Shown: in pieces, positions 1-6,187 of the stretch
Position numbering within the stretch: position 1 is the first letter of the stretch
How the letters are laid out: each line of letters begins with the position of its first letter
Assembly (NCBI GenBank): GCA_036394075.1
Contig: DASWFT010000673.1
Coordinates: 1-7,326 of the forward strand
Reading direction: 5' to 3'
Length of the DNA stretch: 7,326 nt
Source: JAWWPY01 sp036394075
Lineage (GTDB): Bacteria; Actinomycetota; Actinomycetes; Streptosporangiales; Streptosporangiaceae
Notes under the pieces: generated by a model
The model's database searches: none
Seen by the model: the letters and a program-made list of their open reading frames with translations, nothing else
Told to the model about the DNA's origin: nothing
Translations under genes and position numbers: made by a program

Positions 1-19
1 GCCCTAAGTTGGCGCGGCG

Positions 20-442
20 TCAGCCGACTTGCGGTACATCGTAGATGGTGCGTTCTCGCACATCCGGGAGGCATCGGGCGGCGGTCGCGAAGTCCTTGTC
101 GTCGTGGAGCACCACCAGGTCGTGCTGGGCTGCGGTGGCGCAGATCATCAGGTCCACGGCCGACAATGCCCGGTGCGCTCCCTGCCGTAGTAGGCGGTAT
201 TGTGCGGACTCTATCCACCGCCACGCTCCCTTGGGGACCGCCGCATCCGGGTACAGCGCTTCGAACATTCCCGACATCTGCTCGTACTCGTCAATGGTGC
301 GGGCCGAGCGGCGGAACTCGACGCGCTGGGGGTGACAGGAACCGATCGCGCCCGCGGAGACGACCTCTGCCCAGGCCGCCCGCAGCGCGGGGTCCCGCAG
401 GATCCGCCACAGGGCAGACGAGTCGAGCAGGTAGCGAATCAC
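20..442 (-). CDS. vapC: VapC-family PIN-domain toxin
   Basis: This 140-residue protein looks like a complete PIN-domain ribonuclease, the toxin half of a type II toxin-antitoxin pair; the family cleaves RNA (tRNA, rRNA or mRNA depending on the member) in the cytoplasm using Mg2+. The acidic site is visible in the usual order: Asp7 in LLDSSAL near the start, Glu42 in QRVEF, Asp97 in SAVDLMI, and Asp115/Asp117 in LHDDKDF. The length is normal for the family. The start is GTG at 442, whose bases overlap the TGA of the upstream antitoxin gene (GTGA, 439-442), so toxin translation is probably coupled to antitoxin translation. It shares the antitoxin's promoter at 676-710. The RNA target cannot be told from sequence. 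Family assignment is firm. Confidence 0.93.
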   Translation of the reverse strand: MIRYLLDSSALWRILRDPALRAAWAEVVSAGAIGSCHPQRVEFRRSARTIDEYEQMSGMFEALYPDAAVPKGAWRWIESAQYRLLRQGAHRALSAVDLMICATAAQHDLVVLHDDKDFATAARCLPDVRERTIYDVPQVG

Positions 443-660
443 ACCGGAGGGTCTTTCTCAGCCGCCCGGCGGTGCTCCCACCCATCGAAATCCCACCCTA
501 CCGCCAGCGTCGCATAGTGTTCCAGGGCCGCGATCCGGCGGTGCCGGGCGGCGAACTCCCGCAGCGCAACGTTGACCGTTTCCTTCTTCGTCTTCGCCCC
601 GGACAGCCGCATGGCCTCGGCGAGAGCGTCTTCGTCAATGTCGATCTGGGTCAGCGCCAT
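439..660 (-). CDS. vapB: VapB-family antitoxin
   Basis: A 73-residue protein of the VapB type that binds and neutralises the adjacent VapC toxin and, with it, represses its own operon. The N-terminal half (about residues 1-40) has the ribbon-helix-helix DNA-binding pattern of this family: a short strand TQIDID, a helix with LAEAMRLSGAKTKKE, and a second helix TVNVALREFAARHRR. The C-terminal third (WDFDGWEHRR) is the part that in known complexes wraps the toxin. The ATG start at 660 is preceded by GAGG about six bases upstream. Its stop overlaps the GTG start of the toxin by four bases. Antitoxin first, toxin second is the standard order. Confidence 0.92.
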   Translation of the reverse strand: MALTQIDIDEDALAEAMRLSGAKTKKETVNVALREFAARHRRIAALEHYATLAVGWDFDGWEHRRAAEKDPPV

Positions 661-675
661 CAGCCGCCTCGCGTT

Positions 676-710
676 GTTGATGATGTATGTCTTTAGTGTA
701 TGTCATCAAC
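676..710 (-). promoter_or_regulatory. vapBC promoter and probable autoregulatory operator
   Basis: An 8-base perfect inverted repeat, GTTGATGA (676-683) and TCATCAAC (703-710), flanks an AT-rich core just upstream of vapB. The core also holds a direct repeat TGTATGTC at 684-691 and 697-704. On the minus strand TTGATG (709-704) and TACATC (687-682) are 16 bases apart and could be the -35 and -10, giving a start of transcription near 675 and a leader of about 15 bases. Promoter elements lying inside the inverted repeat fit the known autorepression of VapBC complexes. The repeats are seen directly; the promoter call is inference. Confidence 0.55.
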
Positions 711-789
711 ATTGCACAGACGAGCGGTAGCTCACTCACTGAGCCCCGATTCCTGGGTCTGCTGGCGAGTGCGGAGGAGTCACGGCGGG

Positions 790-818
790 TTGACCGACGA
801 CAGAAAAGTGGTCATACT
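790..818 (+). promoter_or_regulatory. relB promoter, probably giving a leaderless mRNA
   Basis: TTGACC (790-795) and CATACT (813-818) are separated by exactly 17 bases. The predicted transcription start falls at about 825-826, on the ATG at 826. There is no Shine-Dalgarno-like stretch before that ATG, which agrees with a leaderless message, a common arrangement in actinomycetes. A second -10-like hexamer, TATAGT (819-824), would instead start just inside the gene and serve the in-frame ATG at 838; no good -35 sits at the right distance for it. Confidence 0.5.
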
Positions 819-825
819 TATAGTC

Positions 826-1104
826 ATGAGTGAGACGATGCCGCTGGCCAAGATAAAGGCGCACCTGTCTGAGGTGGTCGACCGTGTGGTCGCCTCACAT
901 GAGCGAGTCAATATCACTCGCCACGGGCACCGTGAGGCTGTCGTGATCGCCGCAGACGACCTCGATGCCCTGGAGGACACGCTGGACATCTTGTCCAACC
1001 CCGATGCTGTTCGCGAGATAGCTGAGGCGAGGGAGGCGGCAGCGCGAGGGGAGGGCTTGGATCTCGCCGAGGTTCGGCGCCGGTACCTGAGCCGCGGTGC
1101 CTGA
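826..1104 (+). CDS. relB: RelB/Phd-YefM-family antitoxin
   Basis: A 92-residue antitoxin of the Phd/YefM superfamily, resembling the mycobacterial RelB (Rv1247c) type. The N-terminal fold is recognisable in PLAKIKAHLSEVVDRV (helix), HERVNITRHGH (strand, basic turn) and EAVVIAADDLDALE, the dimerisation and DNA-binding part; the C-terminal helices (DAVREIAEAREAA onward) are expected to clamp the toxin. The reading frame is open back to 700, but the stretch before 826 does not look like this family, and the promoter at 790-818 would start transcription at 825-826. I therefore place the start at ATG 826 (ATG 838 is the alternative). It overlaps relE by eight bases, so the two are co-translated. 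Like relatives, it probably represses its own promoter with the toxin. Confidence 0.9.
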   Translation: MSETMPLAKIKAHLSEVVDRVVASHERVNITRHGHREAVVIAADDLDALEDTLDILSNPDAVREIAEAREAAARGEGLDLAEVRRRYLSRGA

Positions 1105-1363
1105 CTATGGCCTGCTGGTAACGCCCCCCGCGCAGCGTGCCCTGGATCGGTTGCCAGAGCGGGTCGCCGCCGCGATCGCGGAGCTTCTCACCGGGGCCCT
1201 GCTGGCCGCGCCACGCCGGGTGGGGAAACCGTTGCGCCGTGAACTGGCCGGGATCTGGTCTGCCCGGCGCGGTTCTTACCGGGTGCTCTATGAGATCGAC
1301 GATGAGAAGCAGCGCGTCGTTGTTCTCCGGATCGACCATCGTGCCGACATTTACCGGCCCTGA
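1097..1363 (+). CDS. relE: RelE/ParE-family toxin
   Basis: An 88-residue toxin of the RelE/ParE superfamily; RelE members cut mRNA in the ribosomal A site. The family landmarks are present: N-terminal helices with AQRALDRLPERVAAAIAEL, then GKPLRRELAGIWSARRG (residues 43-59), the central strand SYRVLYEID, and the C-terminal strand VVVLRIDHRADIYR. Basic residues Lys44, Arg57/58, Arg82 and the near-terminal Tyr86 fall where RelE uses Lys, Arg and Tyr for catalysis. The pattern is closest, from memory, to the mycobacterial RelE (Rv1246c) group. The GTG start at 1097 lies inside the end of relB, with no separate ribosome site needed. The frame stays open past the TGA at 1361 into the methyltransferase fragment, with only that stop between them. 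Confidence 0.92.
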   Translation: MPDYGLLVTPPAQRALDRLPERVAAAIAELLTGALLAAPRRVGKPLRRELAGIWSARRGSYRVLYEIDDEKQRVVVLRIDHRADIYRP

Positions 1364-1390
1364 CAATCATCCAAAGGGTGGCGCTGCGGG

Positions 1391-1753
1391 TTGGCCTGCC
1401 GCGCCTTCCTGATCCGTGACCTGCATCTGCAAAGCGGCCACGGTCTCGACGACATCGGCCTAGCCGCTATCGGCGCCCGCTCCGTGGTCGGCGTCGATTT
1501 CAGCGAGGTGGCGGCCACCGCGGCGCAGCGCAGAGCGAAGGAGCTGGCGGCGGCCTGCCGATACGTGGTGGCTGAGGTGCCGGGTGTCCCGCTGCGCGGC
1601 GAATGCGCTGACCTCGTGTACGCAGGCAAGGGCGCGTTGATCTGGATGCGAGACCTGGCTGCCTGGGCCAGGGCCAGGGACGCGGCTCGCCTGCTACGAC
1701 CGACGGGGCACCTGTTTGTCCACGAGGCTCATCCGACGGTGCCGCTGTGGACA
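1391..1753 (+). pseudogene. Class I SAM-dependent methyltransferase fragment, truncated at both ends
   Basis: About 120 residues recognisable as the core of a class I (Rossmann-fold) SAM-dependent methyltransferase. The SAM-binding loop is in LHLQSGHGLDDIGLAAIGA, followed by the strand and acidic residue in SVVGVDFSE, then the PLRGECADLVY and ALIWMRDLAAWA segments, and ARLLRPTGHLFVHEAHPTVPLWT. Two things mark it as a remnant. There is no room for the usual N-terminal 50 or so residues, because the frame begins directly after the relE stop and its first possible start is TTG 1391. Family resemblance also stops abruptly after PLWT, where glycosidase-like sequence takes over in another frame. 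A tandem GCCAGG duplication (1665-1679) adds Ala-Arg in the helix before ARLLRP. The frame stays open to 1915, but the rest is not methyltransferase-like. I infer that no active enzyme is made. Confidence 0.75.
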
Positions 1754-2876
1754 CGACAGGGCGAGCAGCACTGTCGTTCCGAGTTGGCGGCTGGCGATTT
1801 TCCTGGCTTGTCGGTACCGGTCGCCGCAACCCGCACTCGCCCGCGGTGCACGGCCGTTACTTCCACAGCACGCCGAACGCGACCGCGACGGAACGCTGGC
1901 TCGCCGCCCGCATGAACGACATGGCCTCAGCCGTGGCAGCGACCGGATGGACCGTGCCCATCGCATTCGCTAACTGGCCGACCACGGATCCGCTGCGCCA
2001 TCCAAACGAGCCCAACCCGCATGAAGACCTCGTCGGGGTGGACGCCAACCATGTGCTGCCCACGGCGAGCTGGCCCGGCGGCACGTTCGCCAGCTACCAC
2101 GTCTACCCCTACTATCCAGATTTCCTGCAGTACCAGCCGAGCCTGCAGCACTCCGCGTCTTCGACGGCCACCACGATCCGTACGCTGCCTATGTGCGCGC
2201 GTTGCAGCATCACCACCAACGGGTGATGCCCGTAATGATCTCCGAATTCGGCGTGCCCTCCTCGCTCGGCTCGGCCCACCCCGGAACGCTGGGCCGGGGC
2301 CAGGGTGATCACACCGAGAAACAAGCCATGCGGATGGACGCGCAGATGCTGCGCGAGATGCCCAACCTCGGGATGGCGGGCGCGTTCATCTTCGAGTGGA
2401 CCGACTATGCCCCGATTCCGGTCACCTCCCGCCCCGCCGCACGGGACGGCTGGCGGCAACTGGAACTGGTGATGGATAAGCCCTGGTGGCTACCGGTGAC
2501 CCATCGGCATACGGCTATGGAATTCAGCAACGTCGGCCTTCTTCGCTACGGTTACTGGACTCCGGGCCAGTCCAGCTACGACAGTCTCGCGCTCTGGCAC
2601 CTCGACGGCGCCACACTGGACCTGCGGATCCCTTGGGCGATGGCCGGGATGAGCGATCCGTCCTCGCACCAGGCGCTCATTCCGCAGGGCGGGTTCCGAG
2701 CCTCAAGTGTCACGATCCCGGGAATTGGCATCACCATATCCAGCGACGGCGGGTCCGTCCAGAATACGGGAACCGTGCGCTGGGATAATTGGCAGCGCGT
2801 CCGCTACCAGGAAAGGATCAAGGTGGGCGCCGCGGTGATCCGCAGCGCCTTTGCGGCGGTCAGCGGGAGGTCCTGA
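1754..2876 (+). pseudogene. Decayed glycosidase-like (TIM-barrel, clan GH-A-like) protein remnant
   Basis: Two reading frames together spell one protein. The first frame (about 1780-2151) reads HGRYFHSTPNATATERWLAA, then NDMASAVAATGWTVPIAFAN, NWPTTDPLRHPNEPNPHEDL and ASYHVYPYYPDFLQYQPSLQ. The second frame (2154-2876) continues with RVFDGHHDPYAAYVRALQHH, VMPVMISEFGVPSS, GMAGAFIFEWTD and a C-terminal beta-rich part ending at TGA 2874. The SEFG motif resembles the strand-7 nucleophile glutamate of clan GH-A glycosidases, and FEWTD would be the strand-8 region. The switch of frame near 2152 is a one-base deletion. From memory of relatives, the acid/base segment expected after WLVGT (about 1829) and a stretch after FEWTD (about 2406) also look deleted, and the N-terminus is missing. 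The exact family and substrate are unknown to me. Almost certainly non-functional. Confidence 0.7.
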
Positions 2877-2927
2877 CAGTTTTCGTCGTGCGCCGAACGG
2901 CGGCCGGGCGTTCTCGGGGGATGTGTA

Positions 2928-4321
2928 TCAAGGAGCATCGGCGCGGGACAGGCCCTTCCGCTCCATGGCTCCCCATTCGGACTTGCGCACTAGTTGCCAG
3001 AGGCCCTCGGTGCGCCACAGGTGTCCCAGCTGGCGGTACCCGAAGCTCTCGCCGACCGCGTACAGCAAAATCCGGCGGAGATGGGACCAGGCTGGGTGCC
3101 GGTTGGCGGTGGAGTCTTCCAATACCGCCGCTCCCAGGGTCAGGATCAGGCCGTAGAGAATGGCCAGCGCGAGAAAGAGCAGGAAAGCTGCTGGCGCGAG
3201 AAAGCCGAGCATCAGGCCGGCCACGGTGACCACGTATCCGGATAGCTCCAGAATCGGGCCGATTACCTCGAACAGCAGGAGCGACGGCAAGGCGATCAGC
3301 CCGACTGCCCGGTACCGCGGATTCAGCAGCATCCTGCGGTGGAACAGCAGCGTTTCCAGGGAGCCGCGCTGCCAGCGGCGCCGCTGCCGACGCAGGGTGC
3401 GTGCGTTTTCGGGTGCCTCGGTCCAGCAGACCGGATCGGCCACATAGACAATCCGGTAGGGGCGACGGGCATCACGGCAGGTGCGGTGCAGTCGCACCAC
3501 GAGTTCCATGTCCTCCCCCACCGTGTCGGTCCGGTATCCGCCCACGGCGATCACGGCATCCCGCCGGAAGAGGCCGAACGCCCCGGACACGATCAGCAGA
3601 CCGTTGAGCGCGCTCCACCCTGTTCGTGTGCCGAAGAACGCCCGCAGGTACTCGATGACCTGGAACATCGCGAACCTGGACTGGGGAAGGTGAGCGTCGA
3701 TTACCCGTCCGTGGTCGATCCGGCATCCATTAGCGATCCGCACCATCCCCCCGTGGCGACCGTTCGCTCAGGGTCTTCGACGAACGGCATCGCCGCCTTG
3801 GCCAGTGCGTCCTGCTCCAGGATGGAGTCGGCGTCCACTGAGCAGACGAGCGAGTAGCTGGAGAAGTTGATGCCCGCGTTGAGCGAGTCGGCCTTGCCGC
3901 CGTTTTCCTTGTCGATCACGAGTAGCCGCAACCGGCTTCGCGGCGCGTACACGCCGCGCACGTGGCGGTGCGGAAGGAACGGTGGGGTAGGCCGCCGGAC
4001 CGGCCGGAGATCGAAGACCTCGGTGAGGCGCTGCAGGGTTTCATCGGTCGAGCCGTCGTTGATAACCACCACCTCAAGCCGCGGGTAATCGAGGGCCAGC
4101 AGGGAACGCACGCTGTCTGCGATACCCGACGCCTCGTTGTAGGCGGGGACCAGGACGGCGATCGGGGGGGCGAGCGGAGACCGGAGGGTGCGCCGCACCG
4201 CGCTAGAGTTCGACCGGGCCGCGTACCTGTGCAACTCGACGGCCGCGAGCACCAGCAGCATCGCGTTGACGGCGATGAAGGCCACGAAGAAGCCGCAGAC
4301 GAACCAGGTATAGACGATCAC
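2928..4321 (-). pseudogene. Family 2 membrane glycosyltransferase (processive synthase type), split by a G-run frameshift
   Basis: The two frames join into about 464 residues with the layout of polysaccharide synthases such as PgaC or hyaluronan synthase. There is one N-terminal membrane helix (about residues 5-29), a cytoplasmic GT-A domain, and C-terminal membrane helices (about 340-402). Motifs in order are PAYNEA, VINDGSTDE (Asp89), DKENGGKADSLNAG, VDADS (163-165, metal/UDP-sugar site), GEDMEL (270-272, catalytic base) and QRRRW (313-317, processivity motif). The GTG start at 4321 overlaps the HEAT-gene TGA (GTGA). After ACG GGG GG the frame must shift by one base to reach ATG GTG CGG at 3746. 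Unshifted, translation ends at TAA 3701 (207 residues), losing GED and QRRRW. No other lesion is visible, so a recent mutation, a sequencing error or slippage restoring the frame are all possible. The sugar substrate is unknown. Confidence 0.85.
3747..3752 (-). other. G6 homopolymer at the frameshift site of the glycosyltransferase gene
   Basis: The plus strand shows six C residues, so the coding strand reads ACGGGGGGATG. Seven G would keep ACG GGG GGG ATG GTG in one frame and restore a full-length enzyme. This is seen directly; whether the missing base is real cannot be judged from one sequence. Confidence 0.85.
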
Positions 4322-5340
4322 GGGTCCAGCGCCGCTCCGGCCAGCGCGGCGGCTTCCTGGTGGCCCGACATGGCCGCGCGGCGCAGCGCGGCGGATCCGG
4401 GACCGCCCAGGTGCGCCAGTGCCCCCGCCGCAGCGGCCTGCAGCGACCAGTCCGGCGCCACCAGCAGCCGTTCCAGCACAGCCAGGTTTGACGGATCGCC
4501 GATGGCGCCGAGCGCACCGGCGGCCGCCGCCCGCGCCCTGGGAGAACGGTCGCTGTCCCCAGCCAGCCGGACCAGCGCGGCCAGGGCACTGAACTCGCCA
4601 ATCCGGCCCAGGCCACGGGCAGAAATGGCCGCGAGGTCGTCGGTGTCCTCCAGGCAGGCCTGAAGCTGTCCGGCCAGTTGGGTCAGCCGGAGCTCGGCGG
4701 CAATGGTGACGGCGATCCGCTTGATGCTGGCCTGCGCGCCGGGGACGAGCAGCGGTGCGAGTGCCTCGGGCCACCGCTCCGCCAGCGCAAGCACGACGCT
4801 GGCGGCGGCTCCTGGCGCGGCGAGCGCGTCTTGCCGCGCCACGGCGACGATGGCGGAAACTGCGTCCTCGCCGCCGGTCACTGCCAGAGTGCAGGCACAT
4901 GTGGTGCGCACCAGCACGTCGCGGTCGGCCAGGGCAGCCGCGACCACGGGCACCGCCAGCGGGGTGGCCAGGGCAGCCAGCGTCTCGGCTGCCCTGCGCC
5001 GCGTCACCGCGCGGCGGCCCTTGAGGCCGATCACGGCGTCCTGCATGAAGCCGAGCTGGAGCAGCAGGTCCACCAGCCGGTCACGCTCGTCGCCCCGCAG
5101 GTCCGCGAGCGCCTCCTGGGCGACCGCCAGGAACAGCGCCCGCTCGCCCCGCCCGGCCATAGCCGGCGCGCCTCCCGAACCGGCCAGGTACGTCCCGAGC
5201 GACGCCTCCGCGGCCGGGCGGAACCGGCGCACGCGCCTGCTGCGCTGGAGGGCTGCCGCCCGGATGACGATCAGTAGGAGCACCAGCAGGACAACCAAGC
5301 CTGTGAGGCCGGTAACGACGTCAGTGAGGGCTTGGAGCAT
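4318..5340 (-). CDS. Membrane-anchored HEAT-repeat protein
   Basis: A 340-residue protein with one hydrophobic helix near the N-terminus (about residues 11-29, GLTGLVVLLVLLLIVIRA), followed by RSRRVRRFR, which by the positive-inside rule puts the rest in the cytoplasm. From about residue 65 onward it is an alpha-solenoid of HEAT-type helical repeats; the clearest lie at about 112-170, 205-255 and 265-335 (for example RARAAAAGALGAIGDPSNLA and LQAAAAGALAHLGGPGSAAL). Such repeats are protein-binding scaffolds, and no catalytic motif is visible. The gene overlaps the response-regulator gene by 20 bases upstream and the glycosyltransferase by four bases downstream. A role as an adaptor linking the receiver protein to the membrane synthase is plausible but inferred. 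ATG 5340 is chosen because it gives a complete membrane anchor; no strong ribosome site precedes it. Confidence 0.85.
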   Translation of the reverse strand: MLQALTDVVTGLTGLVVLLVLLLIVIRAAALQRSRRVRRFRPAAEASLGTYLAGSGGAPAMAGRGERALFLAVAQEALADLRGDERDRLVDLLLQLGFMQDAVIGLKGRRAVTRRRAAETLAALATPLAVPVVAAALADRDVLVRTTCACTLAVTGGEDAVSAIVAVARQDALAAPGAAASVVLALAERWPEALAPLLVPGAQASIKRIAVTIAAELRLTQLAGQLQACLEDTDDLAAISARGLGRIGEFSALAALVRLAGDSDRSPRARAAAAGALGAIGDPSNLAVLERLLVAPDWSLQAAAAGALAHLGGPGSAALRRAAMSGHQEAAALAGAALDP

Positions 5341-5707
5341 GCCCAGCTCGCATCAGGACGCGCTGGACCCGGGCGGACAGCTCGCGCGGGCTGAACGGCT
5401 TGGGCATGTATTCCTCCACCCCGAGGCTCAGCCCGCTGAGCACGTCATCTTCGCTCGTCCGCTCGGTCAGCATCACGATCGGGATAACTTGGGTCTGCGG
5501 ATCTTCTCGCAACGCGCGCACGACCTCGAAGCCGTCATACTTCGGCATCACTTTGTCCAGGACGATCAGATCAGGTCGCTCACTCCGGGCCAGCTTCAGT
5601 GCCTCTTCACCGTCGGCCGCCTCGATAACCTGGTAGCCGTCGGCGGCCAGACGGCCGGCCACTAGGCGCCGTACCGTAGATGAGTCCTCCGCGATCAAGA
5701 TCTTCAC
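5321..5707 (-). CDS. Stand-alone receiver-domain response regulator
   Basis: A 128-residue protein consisting of a single receiver (REC) domain with no output domain. The phosphorylation machinery is intact: acidic pocket Glu7-Asp8 in LIAEDS, phospho-acceptor Asp51 in IVLDKVMPKYDGF, Thr81 in VMLTER, the switch aromatic Tyr100 and Lys103 in YMPKPF. It would be phosphorylated by a histidine kinase, none of which is encoded in the window, and must act through protein contacts, like CheY or PilH. The GTG start at 5707 is preceded by a strong GGGAGGAA ribosome site (5718-5711), five bases after GGAGG. The 3' end overlaps the HEAT-repeat gene by 20 bases, so that neighbour is the obvious candidate partner. 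Family assignment is firm; the partner is inferred. Confidence 0.93.
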   Translation of the reverse strand: MKILIAEDSSTVRRLVAGRLAADGYQVIEAADGEEALKLARSERPDLIVLDKVMPKYDGFEVVRALREDPQTQVIPIVMLTERTSEDDVLSGLSLGVEEYMPKPFSPRELSARVQRVLMRAGHAPSPH

Positions 5708-6081
5708 AAGTTCCTCCCAGTCGCGAGCAATGCACCCTGCGTTCGCCGGACCGGGCCAGTCGCCCGCCGCACCGGCCCCGCGCCGCCTTGAACTGGCTGG
5801 GAATAGCGTGCGAGGGCACAGGCTGGTACTCGCTCATCAGGCTCTGCTGCCGAAGGAGGCTGGGAGGAGATCACCGTCACGCTCCTTGCCGGACGCGGCG
5901 ATCGTCGCCGCGCCGGTTGCGGGTCATAGCACCAGATCGTTATCCCAATGACGGCCGCGATGGCAACGCTCACCGCAGCCGCGCGGCCTGCTGCACCCCC
6001 GCAGAGTCTGCCCGCCGTGTCGTGTCCTGTCCCCGTTGCCGCTGGACGAGACCCTACCCATCCAGAACGTAATGTATTCAT
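5704..6081 (-). CDS. Possible small single-helix membrane protein, unrecognised
   Basis: An open frame of about 125 residues from ATG 6081 (or 132 from TTG 6102). I do not recognise a family. It has one hydrophobic segment, AAAVSVAIAAVIGITIWC (about residues 35-52 counting from ATG 6081), followed by an Arg/Pro-rich tail that would face the cytoplasm or the outside depending on orientation. In its favour, its TGA overlaps the GTG start of the response-regulator gene as GTGA, the same coupling seen at HEAT/glycosyltransferase. Against it, codon third positions are visibly less GC-rich than in neighbouring genes, the tail is low-complexity, and a promoter-like pair (6098-6071) would start transcription after ATG 6081. 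It could equally be leader sequence of the response-regulator operon, and the GTG in AVSV would then be the only sensible later start. Confidence 0.35.
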   Translation of the reverse strand: MNTLRSGWVGSRPAATGTGHDTAGRLCGGAAGRAAAVSVAIAAVIGITIWCYDPQPARRRSPRPARSVTVISSQPPSAAEPDERVPACALARYSQPVQGGAGPVRRATGPVRRTQGALLATGRNL

Positions 6082-6098
6082 GTGATTGCCATCCGTAA
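6071..6098 (-). promoter_or_regulatory. Candidate promoter of the response regulator-HEAT-glycosyltransferase operon
   Basis: In an AT-rich island on the minus strand, TTACGG (6098-6093) and TACATT (6076-6071) are 16 bases apart, and transcription would begin near 6064. It is the most promoter-like sequence between the oxidoreductase gene and the response regulator. Matches are moderate, so this is a suggestion only. If correct, the small membrane ORF would lack its ATG 6081. Confidence 0.3.
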
Positions 6099-6107
6099 CC
6101 AAGGGTC

Positions 6108-6187
6108 GGGTCCGCCGGTCACGGACCCAGGCACCCTGCGAGGTGGTGCCGGGCGGTTCGTCGCGCCCCCGCCCGGCCCGTGACCGG
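6108..6187 (-). terminator. GC-rich competing hairpins after the oxidoreductase gene (possible terminator/attenuator)
   Basis: Three perfect inverted repeats lie in this gene-free gap. GCCGGGCGG (6148-6156) pairs with CCGCCCGGC (6169-6177) around a 12-base loop. GGGTCCG (6108-6114) pairs with CGGACCC (6122-6128) around seven bases. CCGGTCACGG (6115-6124) pairs with CCGTGACCGG (6178-6187). The last two share bases 6122-6124 and cannot both form. The nine-base hairpin begins 34 bases after the oxidoreductase stop. No U-run follows, so it is not a textbook intrinsic terminator, though GC-rich hairpins without U-runs are often proposed to terminate transcripts in actinomycetes. Confidence 0.45.

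Noticed and set aside
700..825. Upstream extension of the relB frame to a start at 700
   Set aside because: The extra 42 residues do not resemble the family and would run through the promoter region and the vapBC operator edge.
914..1366. Minus-strand open frame of 150 residues opposite relBE
   Set aside because: Pro/Arg-rich shadow of two well-recognised genes.
1361..1391. Possible stop read-through joining relE to the in-frame methyltransferase fragment
   Set aside because: The shared frame has a one-in-three chance, and nothing around the TGA suggests programmed read-through.
2891..2902. CGCCGAACGGCG between the convergent glycosidase remnant and glycosyltransferase, as a terminator
   Set aside because: A five-base stem with a two-base loop is too short and has no T-run; such motifs are expected by chance in GC-rich DNA.
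3339..3857. Plus-strand open frame across the glycosyltransferase gene
   Set aside because: Antisense to conserved GT2 motifs; no family features and no convincing start.
4703..5665. Long plus-strand open frame (320 residues) opposite the HEAT and receiver genes
   Set aside because: It is a shadow of high-GC coding sequence: the product is Ser/Arg/Ala-rich with no domain, while the minus strand encodes recognisable proteins with intact motifs.
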